64,000 nt of DNA, taken from positions 2,046,001 to 2,110,000 of the forward strand of contig NZ_CP041151.1 of the NCBI RefSeq assembly GCF_006494715.1, read 5' to 3'. Positions 29,643-37,775 of the stretch are shown piece by piece. The translations under genes were made by a program, and so were the position numbers. The first letter of the stretch is position 1, and every line of letters starts with the position of its first letter. Source of the stretch: Shewanella sp. SNU WT4. GTDB taxonomy: Bacteria > Pseudomonadota > Gammaproteobacteria > Enterobacterales > Shewanellaceae. Below the pieces are notes generated by a model, which saw only the letters and a program-made list of their open reading frames with translations, was not told where the DNA came from and did not search any database.

Positions 29643-29750
29643 CTCTGAAGGTGTTCATCCACCTCCCTGCAAGCTGTATCATGGATTGATATGGTATTAT
29701 TGGTGTTAAGTTAAACCATTTTTTAGGCGACCTAGTGTCGCCATTTTTTT
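29643..29750 (+). ncRNA. Putative small RNA
   Basis: A transcript of about 108 bases would run from the promoter above to an intrinsic terminator. Near its 5' end AGGTG pairs with CACCT (about 29649-29666), exposing C-rich sequence next to it. A U-rich segment precedes the final stem, as in Hfq-dependent sRNAs. It matches no sRNA that I recall by sequence. A 24-codon frame starting ATG at 29635 overlaps the -10 box, so promoter and ORF exclude each other. Confidence 0.4.
29724..29750 (+). terminator. Rho-independent terminator of the putative sRNA
   Basis: GGCGAC (29726-29731) pairs with GTCGCC (29737-29742) over CTAGT, followed by A and seven T. It lies nearly 400 bases beyond the yoaA stop, so it more likely serves a transcript starting in between. 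Confidence 0.85.
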
Positions 29751-29908
29751 GTTTAGCGCTTGGCGAATCGCACTGAACTAATCACAATGAACTAATCACA
29801 CTGAACCAATCGCACCTCACGAATCAAAGTGAGCTCATCACCATTAGCCATGCTGAGTGCAGCCTAGTTGCCATTAAGAGCCTTACTTAAATACTGACAT
29901 TGCTATGG

Positions 29909-31033
29909 CTAGCTCGCCACAGGATGCTGATACACTAAGGCGAGTTCTGTGGCCAACTTATAAAAGCGCCGCGCGAGTTCCTGATTAAGCCACCAATATC
30001 CCGCCAAATTAATATCAATGTCTTGCCCTAAATGCATAGCATTATTGCAATGCAGCAATTCAATATCAGCCTGCTGGATAAGGCCGAGAGTCATAGTTTG
30101 CTGCGGGCTGCTACTTGAAAGCGGTATTGCTGCTTGAACTTTTGCTGGCATTGAGCGCGGCAGTTGGCTCGCTAAGGTAAACATCAACTGATTAAGTTGT
30201 AACTGCGCTGCGCATGCCGGCGCTAATTGCTGCCATTGAGTTTCAGTTAAGGTTTGCAGGCTATGGAGCATACGTTTATGAGCTTCGGTGATCTTGGCGA
30301 AATGCTCGTTTTTTACGCCACTTTCTTTAATGGCGTGGGGCAAGATGCTGATTTGCTTGGTTAGTAGGGTTTTAAGCTCAGCTAACAACACGCTTGCTGC
30401 CGCGCTAGTTTGTTGATTGGTGATTTGTTCTAGCTGAGTTTGACGTAACTGGGTATGCGCTAAGTGCGCTTGATAAGCCTTGGCAGCGCTTTGCAAAATT
30501 TCGGCATTGAGCACATGAAAATGATGCAATGCCCGAATAGGAAACAACACACGACTGGCAAGCATGGCAAGCAGCGCGCCCCAAATCACATTGAAAGTAC
30601 GCTGCCAGGCAACGTCTAGATTTCCAGGTCCTGCGGTGGCCACTAAGGTAATAGTTAACGCACATAGCAACATGGCATAACTGTATTTACCGCGGGTAAA
30701 GTAAATGCTGGTGGCTAACATCAATAAAAACAGACTGGTGTGGAGCACCATGTCGCTATTAGGCAATAAATACAAAGATAAACCTAAGGCTGCGCCGGAC
30801 AAGGTACCAATAATCCGCTGCTTGGCTTTACTTAACACTTCACCTAAGTAAGCGACTGAGCCCATCACCATGATAATGGTAATTAATGCCCATACGCCGT
30901 GAGGCACTTGGGTGAAGGTTATGATGAGCATGGCAAGTGCTGTGGTAAAGGTTACCCTAAAGGCATGAAACCAGGCTGGATAGCGTAAAATTAGAGGTTC
31001 TAAGTTAGGTAACGTCATGAAGAGGCTCATCAT
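29909..31033 (-). CDS. FUSC-family inner-membrane protein
   Basis: The 374-residue protein has about six hydrophobic segments in the first 165 residues. It then has a long soluble helical region rich in Gln/Leu and a short C-terminal helical part. The hydrophobic part (RVTFTTALAMLIITFTQVPHGVWALITIIMVM and GTLSGAALGL) is typical of the FUSC group, which includes YccS and aromatic acid efflux components such as AaeB. No adjacent membrane fusion gene is present, so the substrate cannot be assigned. The translation start is uncertain between the first two ATGs and a later one. Confidence 0.75.
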   Translation of the reverse strand: MMSLFMTLPNLEPLILRYPAWFHAFRVTFTTALAMLIITFTQVPHGVWALITIIMVMGSVAYLGEVLSKAKQRIIGTLSGAALGLSLYLLPNSDMVLHTSLFLLMLATSIYFTRGKYSYAMLLCALTITLVATAGPGNLDVAWQRTFNVIWGALLAMLASRVLFPIRALHHFHVLNAEILQSAAKAYQAHLAHTQLRQTQLEQITNQQTSAAASVLLAELKTLLTKQISILPHAIKESGVKNEHFAKITEAHKRMLHSLQTLTETQWQQLAPACAAQLQLNQLMFTLASQLPRSMPAKVQAAIPLSSSSPQQTMTLGLIQQADIELLHCNNAMHLGQDIDINLAGYWWLNQELARRFYKLATELALVYQHPVAS

Positions 31034-31166
31034 TTATCGTGGGTACTGCGTCTATCCAATAGTAGCAATAACTGTTAAACCAAGTGCTATTAAATAAAAT
31101 GAATCAAAATTTATCCGCGCTTTTTCATTAACAAGAAAATCAACAGAGGAAGCCATGGCGCTATGC

Positions 31167-31175
31167 TGATATAAT
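31167..31175 (+). promoter_or_regulatory. Extended -10 promoter upstream of rhlE
   Basis: TGATATAAT is a perfect extended -10 (TGn plus TATAAT). No good -35 lies 17 bases upstream, as is usual for extended -10 promoters. It is 78 bases before the helicase start. A tandem 10-bp repeat (TAGGTCGACA, TAGGTCGGCA) at 31195-31214 lies in the 5' untranslated region. Confidence 0.5.
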
Positions 31176-31252
31176 CGTTAAGCATTTTGTCATTAGGTCG
31201 ACATAGGTCGGCATGACTGACTTAATTTTCTTCTTTCTTTTCAGAGATAACC

Positions 31253-32746
31253 ATGTCATTTACACAACTTGGATTAAGCCCAGAAATTACTCGCGCCCTG
31301 AGCGAACTTGAATATAGTCAACCGACTGAAATTCAAGCTCGAGCCATTCCAGAGGTGTTAGCCGGTGAACATTTAATCGCGGCAGCCCAAACTGGCACAG
31401 GTAAAACGGCGGCGTTTATTCTGCCATTACTCCAAATGTTTAAAGATTTACCGGCGATTAGACCTAAGCGTATCCGCGCCTTGGTATTAACCCCGACCCG
31501 TGAATTAGCATTGCAGATAGCCAATAACATCAACCAATACAGCCGCTATTTGTCACTCACCAATTTAGCCATGTATGGCGGCGTAGATTCACTGCCGCAA
31601 AAGAAAGCGCTGATTAACGGCGTTGATATTCTGGTGGCAACCCCTGGGCGCTTACTGGACATGTATACTCAGCGCGCTGTGCATTTTGATGAGCTAGAAG
31701 TCTTAGTATTAGATGAAGCCGATAGAATGCTGGATATGGGCTTTATTGATGACATCAATCAGATTTTAGATAGATTGCCGCAAAACAGACAAAACCTGCT
31801 GTTTTCTGCGACTTTATCTAAGCAAGTGCGTCAATTAGTTAAAACCGTAGTGGCGCATCCCAAAGAGATTGCTATTACTCGTAAACAAGCCAGTAAAGAC
31901 ACCATTGAGCAGTGGTTGATCACGGTTGATAAAGATAAAAAGTCAGCCTTATTAAGCCACATGATCAAAGAAAACGATTGGCAACAAGCGTTAATCTTTA
32001 TTGAAACTAAGCAAGGCGCGGCCAAGTTAGTGAGCCAGTTAGAAAAGCGTGGCATTTATGCTGAAGCCTTTCATAGCGGCCGCAGTCAAGCCTCGCGCGA
32101 GCAAGTATTAGCCGACTTTAGCGCTGGTAAAGTGCCATTTTTGGTGGCGACGGGTATTGCCGCCCGTGGTATTGATATCGCCGAATTATCGCGAGTAGTT
32201 AACTATGACTTACCGCATCAAGCCGATGATTATATTCACCGTATTGGCCGCACCGGCCGCGCTGGCTTAAGCGGTGAGGCGATTTCATTTGTCTCTATGG
32301 ATGATTTTAAGAACCTGTGCAGTATTGAGCGCCGCTTAGAGCAGTTAATTGAGCGCCGTGAAATAGAAGGTTTTGCGCCGCGTAAAGTAGTGCCTGTCTC
32401 GGTGCTGAATTTTGAGCCGAAAAATCAGGCGCCGCGCAAACCTAGTGCCAATCAAGAACGCCCAGTGCTGTCTGAATCTAACGGTACTCGCTCTAAAAGA
32501 ATTACCAAGACCACAGGTCGCCAAGGTAAACCGGTAGCTGCGGCTTCAAGCACGCCTTATGCAAACAGCAATGAGCGTCGCAGTAACCCATGGGCAAGTA
32601 CTCAGGCTGAAAGCGCTCGTCCTGAGCGAACCCGTTCTGATAAGCCGCGCCCAGCAAAGCCGGCTACGCCATCATCTAGCTCAAGCAATAACAGTGCTGG
32701 AATGAACCCATGGCAAGCCGCCAGCGATAAGTTTACTAAAGAGTAA
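31253..32746 (+). CDS. rhlE: DEAD-box ATP-dependent RNA helicase, RhlE group
   Basis: The 497-residue protein has all DEAD-box motifs: the Q motif (YSQPTEIQARAIP), motif I AAQTGTGKT, PTRELALQ, TPGRLLD, DEAD, SAT, ARGIDI and HRIGRTGR. A low-complexity basic/Ser-rich tail of about 110 residues follows the core, as in RhlE proteins. The N-terminal MSFTQLGLSPEI supports RhlE. It probably remodels ribosomal or mRNA structures, often in cold adaptation. It is monocistronic with its own promoter and terminator. Confidence 0.9.
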   Translation: MSFTQLGLSPEITRALSELEYSQPTEIQARAIPEVLAGEHLIAAAQTGTGKTAAFILPLLQMFKDLPAIRPKRIRALVLTPTRELALQIANNINQYSRYLSLTNLAMYGGVDSLPQKKALINGVDILVATPGRLLDMYTQRAVHFDELEVLVLDEADRMLDMGFIDDINQILDRLPQNRQNLLFSATLSKQVRQLVKTVVAHPKEIAITRKQASKDTIEQWLITVDKDKKSALLSHMIKENDWQQALIFIETKQGAAKLVSQLEKRGIYAEAFHSGRSQASREQVLADFSAGKVPFLVATGIAARGIDIAELSRVVNYDLPHQADDYIHRIGRTGRAGLSGEAISFVSMDDFKNLCSIERRLEQLIERREIEGFAPRKVVPVSVLNFEPKNQAPRKPSANQERPVLSESNGTRSKRITKTTGRQGKPVAAASSTPYANSNERRSNPWASTQAESARPERTRSDKPRPAKPATPSSSSSNNSAGMNPWQAASDKFTKE

Positions 32747-32771
32747 ACTTAAGTTTGCGCGACTCGTAATC

Positions 32772-32805
32772 ACAAACACCGCCCTGTAGGCGGTGTTTGT
32801 TTTTA
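32772..32805 (+). terminator. Rho-independent terminator after rhlE
   Basis: ACAAACACCGCC (32772-32783) pairs perfectly with GGCGGTGTTTGT (32789-32800) around a five-base loop and is followed by T residues. Confidence 0.92.
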
Positions 32806-32941
32806 TAAGGCTTTATGACAATAGGCCAGCTAAGCGCCAATCACATGCCAACAACAGGCTTAAACCATTAATTAACCTCTTGGTAGCATTGTTGCCTCAA
32901 CAGCCATAACTCTTCATAATGACTTATTAGTTAGCTACTTA

Positions 32942-34819
32942 ATGACGAATATACCTATGTCCGACAGTTTTTTATTGTTTAATGCCGATGACAAACAAGA
33001 TGTTACTCATAAAGTATTACCTTGCTTTGACATAGATATTTTACCCAAAGCATGGGTTATCGAAGAGCCTGCAGAGTTTCCTCCTGAGAGCCGCGTGTAT
33101 GCCTATGTTGATGATCAATTGGCACCGAGTATTATTGAGGCGGCCGTGGCTGGTGGCTGGCATTTAGCCATTTTACCGCACCCTAACGCCAATCATGCTC
33201 GGCGCGGTTTTTGTTTGCAAAACAATCTTGAAAAAGCCGTCAATGGGGCAAAAGCCGCTAAAGCTAAAAAAGTCGATGTGCTGCGTTGTAACGGTCAAGT
33301 GGTGTTAAGTTCTGTGCTGCTCGGGCGCGGTTTTAACTTACGCCCAGGGGGGCAAAGTAGCCTCTGGCAAGAGCGTTTAACTAAGGCGTGGGATAACATT
33401 ATTCATGTCAATAACTTATTGCCGCAGCGCTTTACCTTTACCACGGCCAATGACAGCAGTTTTACCACAGCAGCCATTGGGGTGGTTGTGGTTGAACACG
33501 CCATCGGATCTATGTTGTCGCGTAATATTTTGCCCGACACCCATATTAATGATGGCATGTGTCACGCCATGATTTTAGCCCCCAGAAGCGTGATGGAAAT
33601 GATTAGCTTTTTTATCACAGCGCCATTTAATCGGGTGATGAAACAACCTGAGTTTCTGGGGTTAGTGAAAACCAAAGCCCTCACAATCACCAATGGCAAA
33701 GTAATGAGCTTTGATATTGATGGCCGTAATCAAGAAGCTGAGCAATTGGTATTAGAAACCGATTCGCGCAGCCTTAACTTGTTAGTTGGCGATTCACTGC
33801 CCGTATCTGACAGCGCAATTAGCAGTAAAGAGCAACGTAAAATCGACCGCTTGCCCGCTGGTGAAGCAATAATGGCGATGGCTGCGAAACATCTGCCATT
33901 AATCGCGCACGCTGCCACCGAAGAATTTAAGGACTTGTATCAACTGCTTCGGGAAAATGCGACGGCGTCCCCAGCGTTTTTAACCTTAATGGTGCTTTCA
34001 ACCTTACTTGCCACCATAGGTTTGTATGCGAGCTCTGCCCCTGTGATTATTGGCGCTATGATTTTAGCGCCCTTGATGGCGCCGATTATTTCATTGGCCA
34101 TGGCGCTCACTCGCCAAGATACCAACCTTTTAACCGGGAGCTTAAAAACCTTAGGCACAGGCTTAGTGATGGCGCTTGGCTTTTCGAGCTTTGCCTGTTT
34201 TATTATGCCGATGGAAGTGATTACCCCTGAAATTGCCGCCCGTTTAAGTCCGAATTTATTAGATTTGGGGGTGGCAGTAATATCAGGTATAGCTGGGGCT
34301 TATGCGCACGCACGCATAGATGCCGCCAAAAGCTTAGCTGGGGTTGCCATTGCTGTGGCCTTAGTACCGCCACTGGCGGTTACTGGTATTGGTCTTGGTT
34401 GGCTTGACCTGCATGTTGCTTGGGGTGCGTTGCTGTTATTTTTAACCAACTTAGCGGGTATTGTGTTTGCAGCGGCCATTACCTTCCTCGCCTTAGGTTT
34501 TGCGCCTTTTACGCGCGCTAAGAAAGGCTTGGGCGTCGCCTTGATTGCCGTGGCTGTGGTCAGTATTCCATTGGTGTTCAGTTTTATGCGTTTATCTGAA
34601 GAAGCGCGCATAGTCACCAGCTTAGAAGGGGAAAGTGTTGGTGATGTGACGCTGCGCCATATTAAAGCGCGCGCGGGCAATCCGGTGGAATTGTCACTGC
34701 AACTGGTCTCGCCTGAGGCATTAACCAGTAGCGATATTGATGCCATTAAAGACGTGATTGAGACCCAGCTTAAGCGTGACGTTACCCTAGAAGCGCAGAT
34801 CATAGTGCGTCGCCAATAA
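32942..34819 (+). CDS. DUF389 (TIGR00341-type) membrane protein with N-terminal diacylglycerol-kinase-like domain
   Basis: The 625-residue protein has two parts. Residues 1-about 315 resemble a lipid-kinase (DAGK) fold: LAILPHPNANHARRGF at 75-90 aligns with the family pattern LGILPLGTANDFAR, and later strands contain LTITNGKVMSFDIDG. The nucleotide-binding GGDGT motif is missing and the GTxND residues are replaced, so kinase activity is doubtful. From about 345 there is a DUF389 membrane domain with about six helices, including ASSAPVIIGAMILAPLMAPI. The function of DUF389 proteins is not established. The start may instead be the ATG at 32957; neither has a clear ribosome-binding site. Confidence 0.8.
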   Translation: MTNIPMSDSFLLFNADDKQDVTHKVLPCFDIDILPKAWVIEEPAEFPPESRVYAYVDDQLAPSIIEAAVAGGWHLAILPHPNANHARRGFCLQNNLEKAVNGAKAAKAKKVDVLRCNGQVVLSSVLLGRGFNLRPGGQSSLWQERLTKAWDNIIHVNNLLPQRFTFTTANDSSFTTAAIGVVVVEHAIGSMLSRNILPDTHINDGMCHAMILAPRSVMEMISFFITAPFNRVMKQPEFLGLVKTKALTITNGKVMSFDIDGRNQEAEQLVLETDSRSLNLLVGDSLPVSDSAISSKEQRKIDRLPAGEAIMAMAAKHLPLIAHAATEEFKDLYQLLRENATASPAFLTLMVLSTLLATIGLYASSAPVIIGAMILAPLMAPIISLAMALTRQDTNLLTGSLKTLGTGLVMALGFSSFACFIMPMEVITPEIAARLSPNLLDLGVAVISGIAGAYAHARIDAAKSLAGVAIAVALVPPLAVTGIGLGWLDLHVAWGALLLFLTNLAGIVFAAAITFLALGFAPFTRAKKGLGVALIAVAVVSIPLVFSFMRLSEEARIVTSLEGESVGDVTLRHIKARAGNPVELSLQLVSPEALTSSDIDAIKDVIETQLKRDVTLEAQIIVRRQ

Positions 34820-34975
34820 CATCAATTTGCCGCTTTTATTATTGTTAACTCGTTAAATACAGGTTTTCGCAAGTGCTTAACCTAGCAAAAGGCTGCAAGC
34901 GCTGCCGCGCCTCATAGTTTGATGATATGATTGCAGTATACCGGGTGATGATGCCCAAGACGGATGTTGAGATAC

Positions 34976-35689
34976 ATGACTAGACTTTTTTCTGCTTTAC
35001 CACCAAAAACTATTCTTGCGCTAGATACTTGTACCGAAGGATGCTCGGCGGCATTACTGATTAACGGTCAGCGTATAGCACGTTTTGCTGATGCTCCAAG
35101 AGAACATAGCCAGCGGTTATTACCTATGGTGGATGAATTATTGGTTGAAGCTGGCATTCGATTGGCGGACGTTGACGTGATTGCCTATGGCCGCGGCCCT
35201 GGCAGTTTTACCGGTATTCGTATTTGTACCAGCATGACCCAAGGCTTAGCTTTAGGGGCTGACTTACCTGTAGTAGGTATTTCTACCCTGCAGACCATGG
35301 CGCAGCAAGCCATTGAAAAAAATGGTGGCACTCATGCGCTGGTGGCTATTGATGCCAGAATGAATGAAGTGTATTGGGCTGAATTCGTGGCTGAAAATGG
35401 TGTTGCCGTATTAATGGGCACTGAGCAAGTGAGCGCGCCAGAGATGGTGACTTTAACTGCGGCTATTGAAGACACCCAAGTGTGCGGTACAGGTTTTAGC
35501 GCCTATCCACAGTTAAGCGAGCGTTTTGGCGTACCGGCAGAAACTGGGGTGTTATTTCCTGAAGCTCAATATATGTTGCCACTAGCCCTTAAGGCTTGCG
35601 AGCAAGGGTTAGCAACCAGCGTCGATGATTTAGCGCCTGTGTATTTACGCGATACAGTGGCGTGGAAAAAGTTGCCTGGGCGCGAATAA
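34976..35689 (+). CDS. tsaB: tRNA threonylcarbamoyladenosine biosynthesis protein TsaB
   Basis: The 237-residue protein belongs to the ASKHA fold TsaB/YeaZ family. It has ILALDTCTEGCSAALL at the N-terminus, the EHSQRLLPMVDELL helix, and GRGPGSFTGIRI, the signature loop. TsaB dimerises with TsaD and supports t6A37 formation on tRNAs reading ANN codons. The start could also be the ATG at 34964; 34976 has the better-spaced GAG upstream. In E. coli tsaB lies next to yoaA; here it is about 5.6 kb from it. Confidence 0.93.
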   Translation: MTRLFSALPPKTILALDTCTEGCSAALLINGQRIARFADAPREHSQRLLPMVDELLVEAGIRLADVDVIAYGRGPGSFTGIRICTSMTQGLALGADLPVVGISTLQTMAQQAIEKNGGTHALVAIDARMNEVYWAEFVAENGVAVLMGTEQVSAPEMVTLTAAIEDTQVCGTGFSAYPQLSERFGVPAETGVLFPEAQYMLPLALKACEQGLATSVDDLAPVYLRDTVAWKKLPGRE

Positions 35690-35720
35690 TTAATTTCAGT
35701 CATAGCCAGCCATACTTGCC

Positions 35721-35790
35721 AGTGAGGCATAGCTAGTGAGGCATAGTTAGTGGCGCTAAGTAAGTGGTGCTAAATAAGTGGCGCGTTAAG
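35721..35790 (+). repeat. Five tandem copies of a 14-bp degenerate repeat
   Basis: Units of 14 bases start at 35721, 35735, 35749, 35763 and 35777 with consensus AGTGrsGCwtAGtw. The first two differ at one base, the next two form a second subtype, and the last is degenerate. The array lies 31 bases after tsaB and ends just before a hairpin. Confidence 0.8.
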
Positions 35791-35830
35791 GAGGATTGAA
35801 TCATGTTATCGCTTCAATCCTTATTTTACA
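35787..35830 (+). terminator. Possible terminator downstream of tsaB
   Basis: GGATTGAA (35792-35799) pairs with TTCAATCC (35813-35820) around a 13-base loop, followed by TTATTTTA. The stem is only eight pairs and AT-rich and the loop is long, so termination may be partial. Confidence 0.45.
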
Positions 35831-36049
35831 TAGGTCAGGCGCGCCGCGTTAGCTTATTGACCGCCACAGCTTTAGCCCATTTTATCCATTTTCCTATACC
35901 TGCTATATCCCCAATATCCCTTGTATCCACTTTGTTCACTTTAGGCTTAATATCCTGCCGCCATCTAATATTTGATGTCCGTTCAACTGTTTTGTGTCCG
36001 CTTAGTTCACACTTAGGATCAGCAGACTCTTTACTCGGACTTGACCTCA

Positions 36050-36736
36050 ATGGCTATTAGTGTGGTGCCTAAATACGCTGTAGTGTCACGCGGCCGCTTT
36101 TTAGTGGAATTAGGCGTTGCATTATTGCTGGCCAGATTACCTATTATCGGCGTGCCATTTAACTGGTTAGAAAGTTATTTTCATGAATTGTCACACGCCT
36201 TAATGACAGTGCTAACCGGCGGGCAGGTGAGTCATATTCAATTATTTGTTAATGGCGCGGGCTTTTGTTTTAGCCACGGCGGCGCCCCGATATTAATTGG
36301 ACTCAGCGGTTATCTTGGCGCCTCGTTATGGGGGTTGCTACTGTATCAACTGACCTTATGGCCTAAAGGCATTCGTTGGTGTTATAGCCTAATGTCGCTA
36401 TTAGTGATTGGCAGCGCAGTATTATGGGCGCGTGATAGTCTCACTTGGCTTATTTTAGTGCTCTTAGCTGGACTGTTTATTTTACCCAGTCGCTTTGCCA
36501 ATGCGGCGTGGTTATTAATGAAACTGCGCATTATCGCGTTAGTGGTGATGCTAAACGCCATTTTAAGCCCGCTAGTATTGTTGCAATACGATGGTCAAGG
36601 AGATGGTCAGCTGTTAGCAAGTCTTACTTGGGTGCCAGCCATAGTGTGGGTGTGTTTGTGGATTAGCGTGAGTATCGCCGCTGTCTATTGGTGTTGGCGG
36701 CGAATTGGGGCATTTAGGGGGAAAGGCTCAGCCTAA
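36050..36736 (+). CDS. Putative M50B-like membrane zinc metalloprotease
   Basis: The 228-residue protein has about six hydrophobic segments. A HELSH zinc motif (His45, Glu46, His49) sits at the end of the first helix, and GLSGYLGASLWGLLLY follows, the pattern of the peptidase M50B-like family. The third zinc ligand (an Asp or Asn in a later helix) cannot be placed with confidence. The in-frame TTG at 36041 is an alternative start. It stands alone between repeat-rich spacers, and the substrate is unknown. Confidence 0.75.
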   Translation: MAISVVPKYAVVSRGRFLVELGVALLLARLPIIGVPFNWLESYFHELSHALMTVLTGGQVSHIQLFVNGAGFCFSHGGAPILIGLSGYLGASLWGLLLYQLTLWPKGIRWCYSLMSLLVIGSAVLWARDSLTWLILVLLAGLFILPSRFANAAWLLMKLRIIALVVMLNAILSPLVLLQYDGQGDGQLLASLTWVPAIVWVCLWISVSIAAVYWCWRRIGAFRGKGSA

Positions 36737-36779
36737 ACCTACGCCTAAACCCTAAACCAAAACCCTCTCGCAACGCTTG

Positions 36780-36800
36780 CAAGGCAAAGCCTTGTTTATT
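36780..36800 (+). terminator. Possible weak terminator
   Basis: CAAGGC (36780-36785) pairs with GCCTTG (36789-36794) over AAA, followed by TTTATT. It is a short stem 44 bases after the M50B-like gene. Confidence 0.45.
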
Positions 36801-36960
36801 AGCGCCCATCAGCAAGTCCATTTGTAGTTAGCTACATACATGCTATGCACTAAATATGGCGAACAAATACCGCGCTTGGGATTTGCAAAATGTTTGCAAA
36901 TTCGTGCGGGCTTGTTAGTTTAGTGGCGGTTAATTCATCTTTTCTACACAGGACGTGCTC

Positions 36961-37773
36961 ATGAAATTGCTTAAGACTTTAATTGCCGCCACCTTGGCGT
37001 TAACCTTGTTCCCCGCGAGTGCCAATGATGCCATTAATGCGGCTGTGAGTAGTGACTTTAGGCAAGAGGCTAACGCTGCCCGTGATGGCGCGCGCCATCC
37101 TGCGCAGACCTTAAGTTTCTTTGACATTTCACCTGAGATGACAGTGATTGAACTCTGGCCTGGGGCGAGTGTGTGGTACGCCGAAATATTAGGGCCACTA
37201 TTGGCGCAAAAGGGTCAATATATTGCGGCGAACTTTAATACTCAAGGTACAGCCAATAACAAAAGTGAGGAGTTTTATCAGCAAGCGGGTAAAAAAGTTG
37301 AGCAATGGCTTAGCGACAATAGTGCTACTTTAGGTAAGGCGAAAACTGTCACCCTGCAACCCCCTGTGATTGAACTTGGCGCCGATAATAGTGCTGATAG
37401 AGTGCTGACTTTTAGAAATTTACATAATTGGCAAATGGATCAGCAGTTAGATGCCGTATTCGCCGCTGTGGCCAAAGTGCTTAAACCCCAAGGGATTTTT
37501 GGGGTGGTTGAGCACAGAGCTAACCCTGGCATGTCAATTGACACTGGCTATATGCTGCAAGATGAGGTTATCGCCTTAGCGGCAAAACATGGTTTAGTGT
37601 TAGTGGCCGCCAGTGAAATAAACGCCAACCCTAAAGATACTAAAGATACTAAAGATTATCCTAAAGGGGTGTGGACCTTACCGCCGCGCTTAGCCTTGGG
37701 CGAGCAAGATAAAGATAAGTACCTTGCCATAGGTGAAAGCGACCGCATGACTTTAAAATTCGTTAAAAAATAA
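36961..37773 (+). CDS. Exported SAM-dependent methyltransferase-like protein
   Basis: The 270-residue protein has a clear signal peptide (MKLLKTLIAATLALTLFPASA), then a class I methyltransferase-like fold. The first strand and loop are VIELWPGASVWYAEILGP (Glu64, Gly68) in place of the usual ExGxGxG. This matches the predicted methyltransferase family COG4798 as recalled. A periplasmic enzyme would lack AdoMet, so its real activity is uncertain. A micro-repeat encoding KDT-KDT-KDY lies near residues 226-234. The ATG at 36961 follows CAGGAC by seven bases. It is two bases upstream of the hydrolase gene, so they form an operon. Confidence 0.75.
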   Translation: MKLLKTLIAATLALTLFPASANDAINAAVSSDFRQEANAARDGARHPAQTLSFFDISPEMTVIELWPGASVWYAEILGPLLAQKGQYIAANFNTQGTANNKSEEFYQQAGKKVEQWLSDNSATLGKAKTVTLQPPVIELGADNSADRVLTFRNLHNWQMDQQLDAVFAAVAKVLKPQGIFGVVEHRANPGMSIDTGYMLQDEVIALAAKHGLVLVAASEINANPKDTKDTKDYPKGVWTLPPRLALGEQDKDKYLAIGESDRMTLKFVKK

Positions 37774-37775
37774 CT

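Larger units (their letters stand above)
29352..29908. other. 557-base intergenic region with sRNA candidate
   Basis: After the tandem repeat the region is AT-rich up to about 29500. It then contains a promoter-like element, a short transcribed candidate and a strong terminator at 29724-29750 (listed separately). The 29750-29900 part has near-repeats of the pattern GAACTAATCACAxTGAAC (29770-29815). I find no supported protein gene. Confidence 0.5.

Noticed and set aside
29635-29709. A 24-codon frame (MASSEGVHPPPC...) with GGAG upstream
   Set aside because: Its ATG overlaps the -10 box of a well-spaced promoter, so a transcript from that promoter could not encode it. The sRNA reading explains the terminator better, though a small protein from an upstream promoter is not excluded.
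34300-34803. A long minus-strand frame opposite the DUF389 gene
   Set aside because: It lies wholly within the plus-strand gene, has a biased composition (Ala, Lys, Ser) typical of an antisense shadow, and matches no family.
35803-36060. An 85-codon frame with a strong AAGGAGG upstream of its ATG
   Set aside because: The start region is part of an inverted repeat that looks like a tsaB terminator, the predicted protein has no recognisable features, and the frame runs past the start of the next gene.
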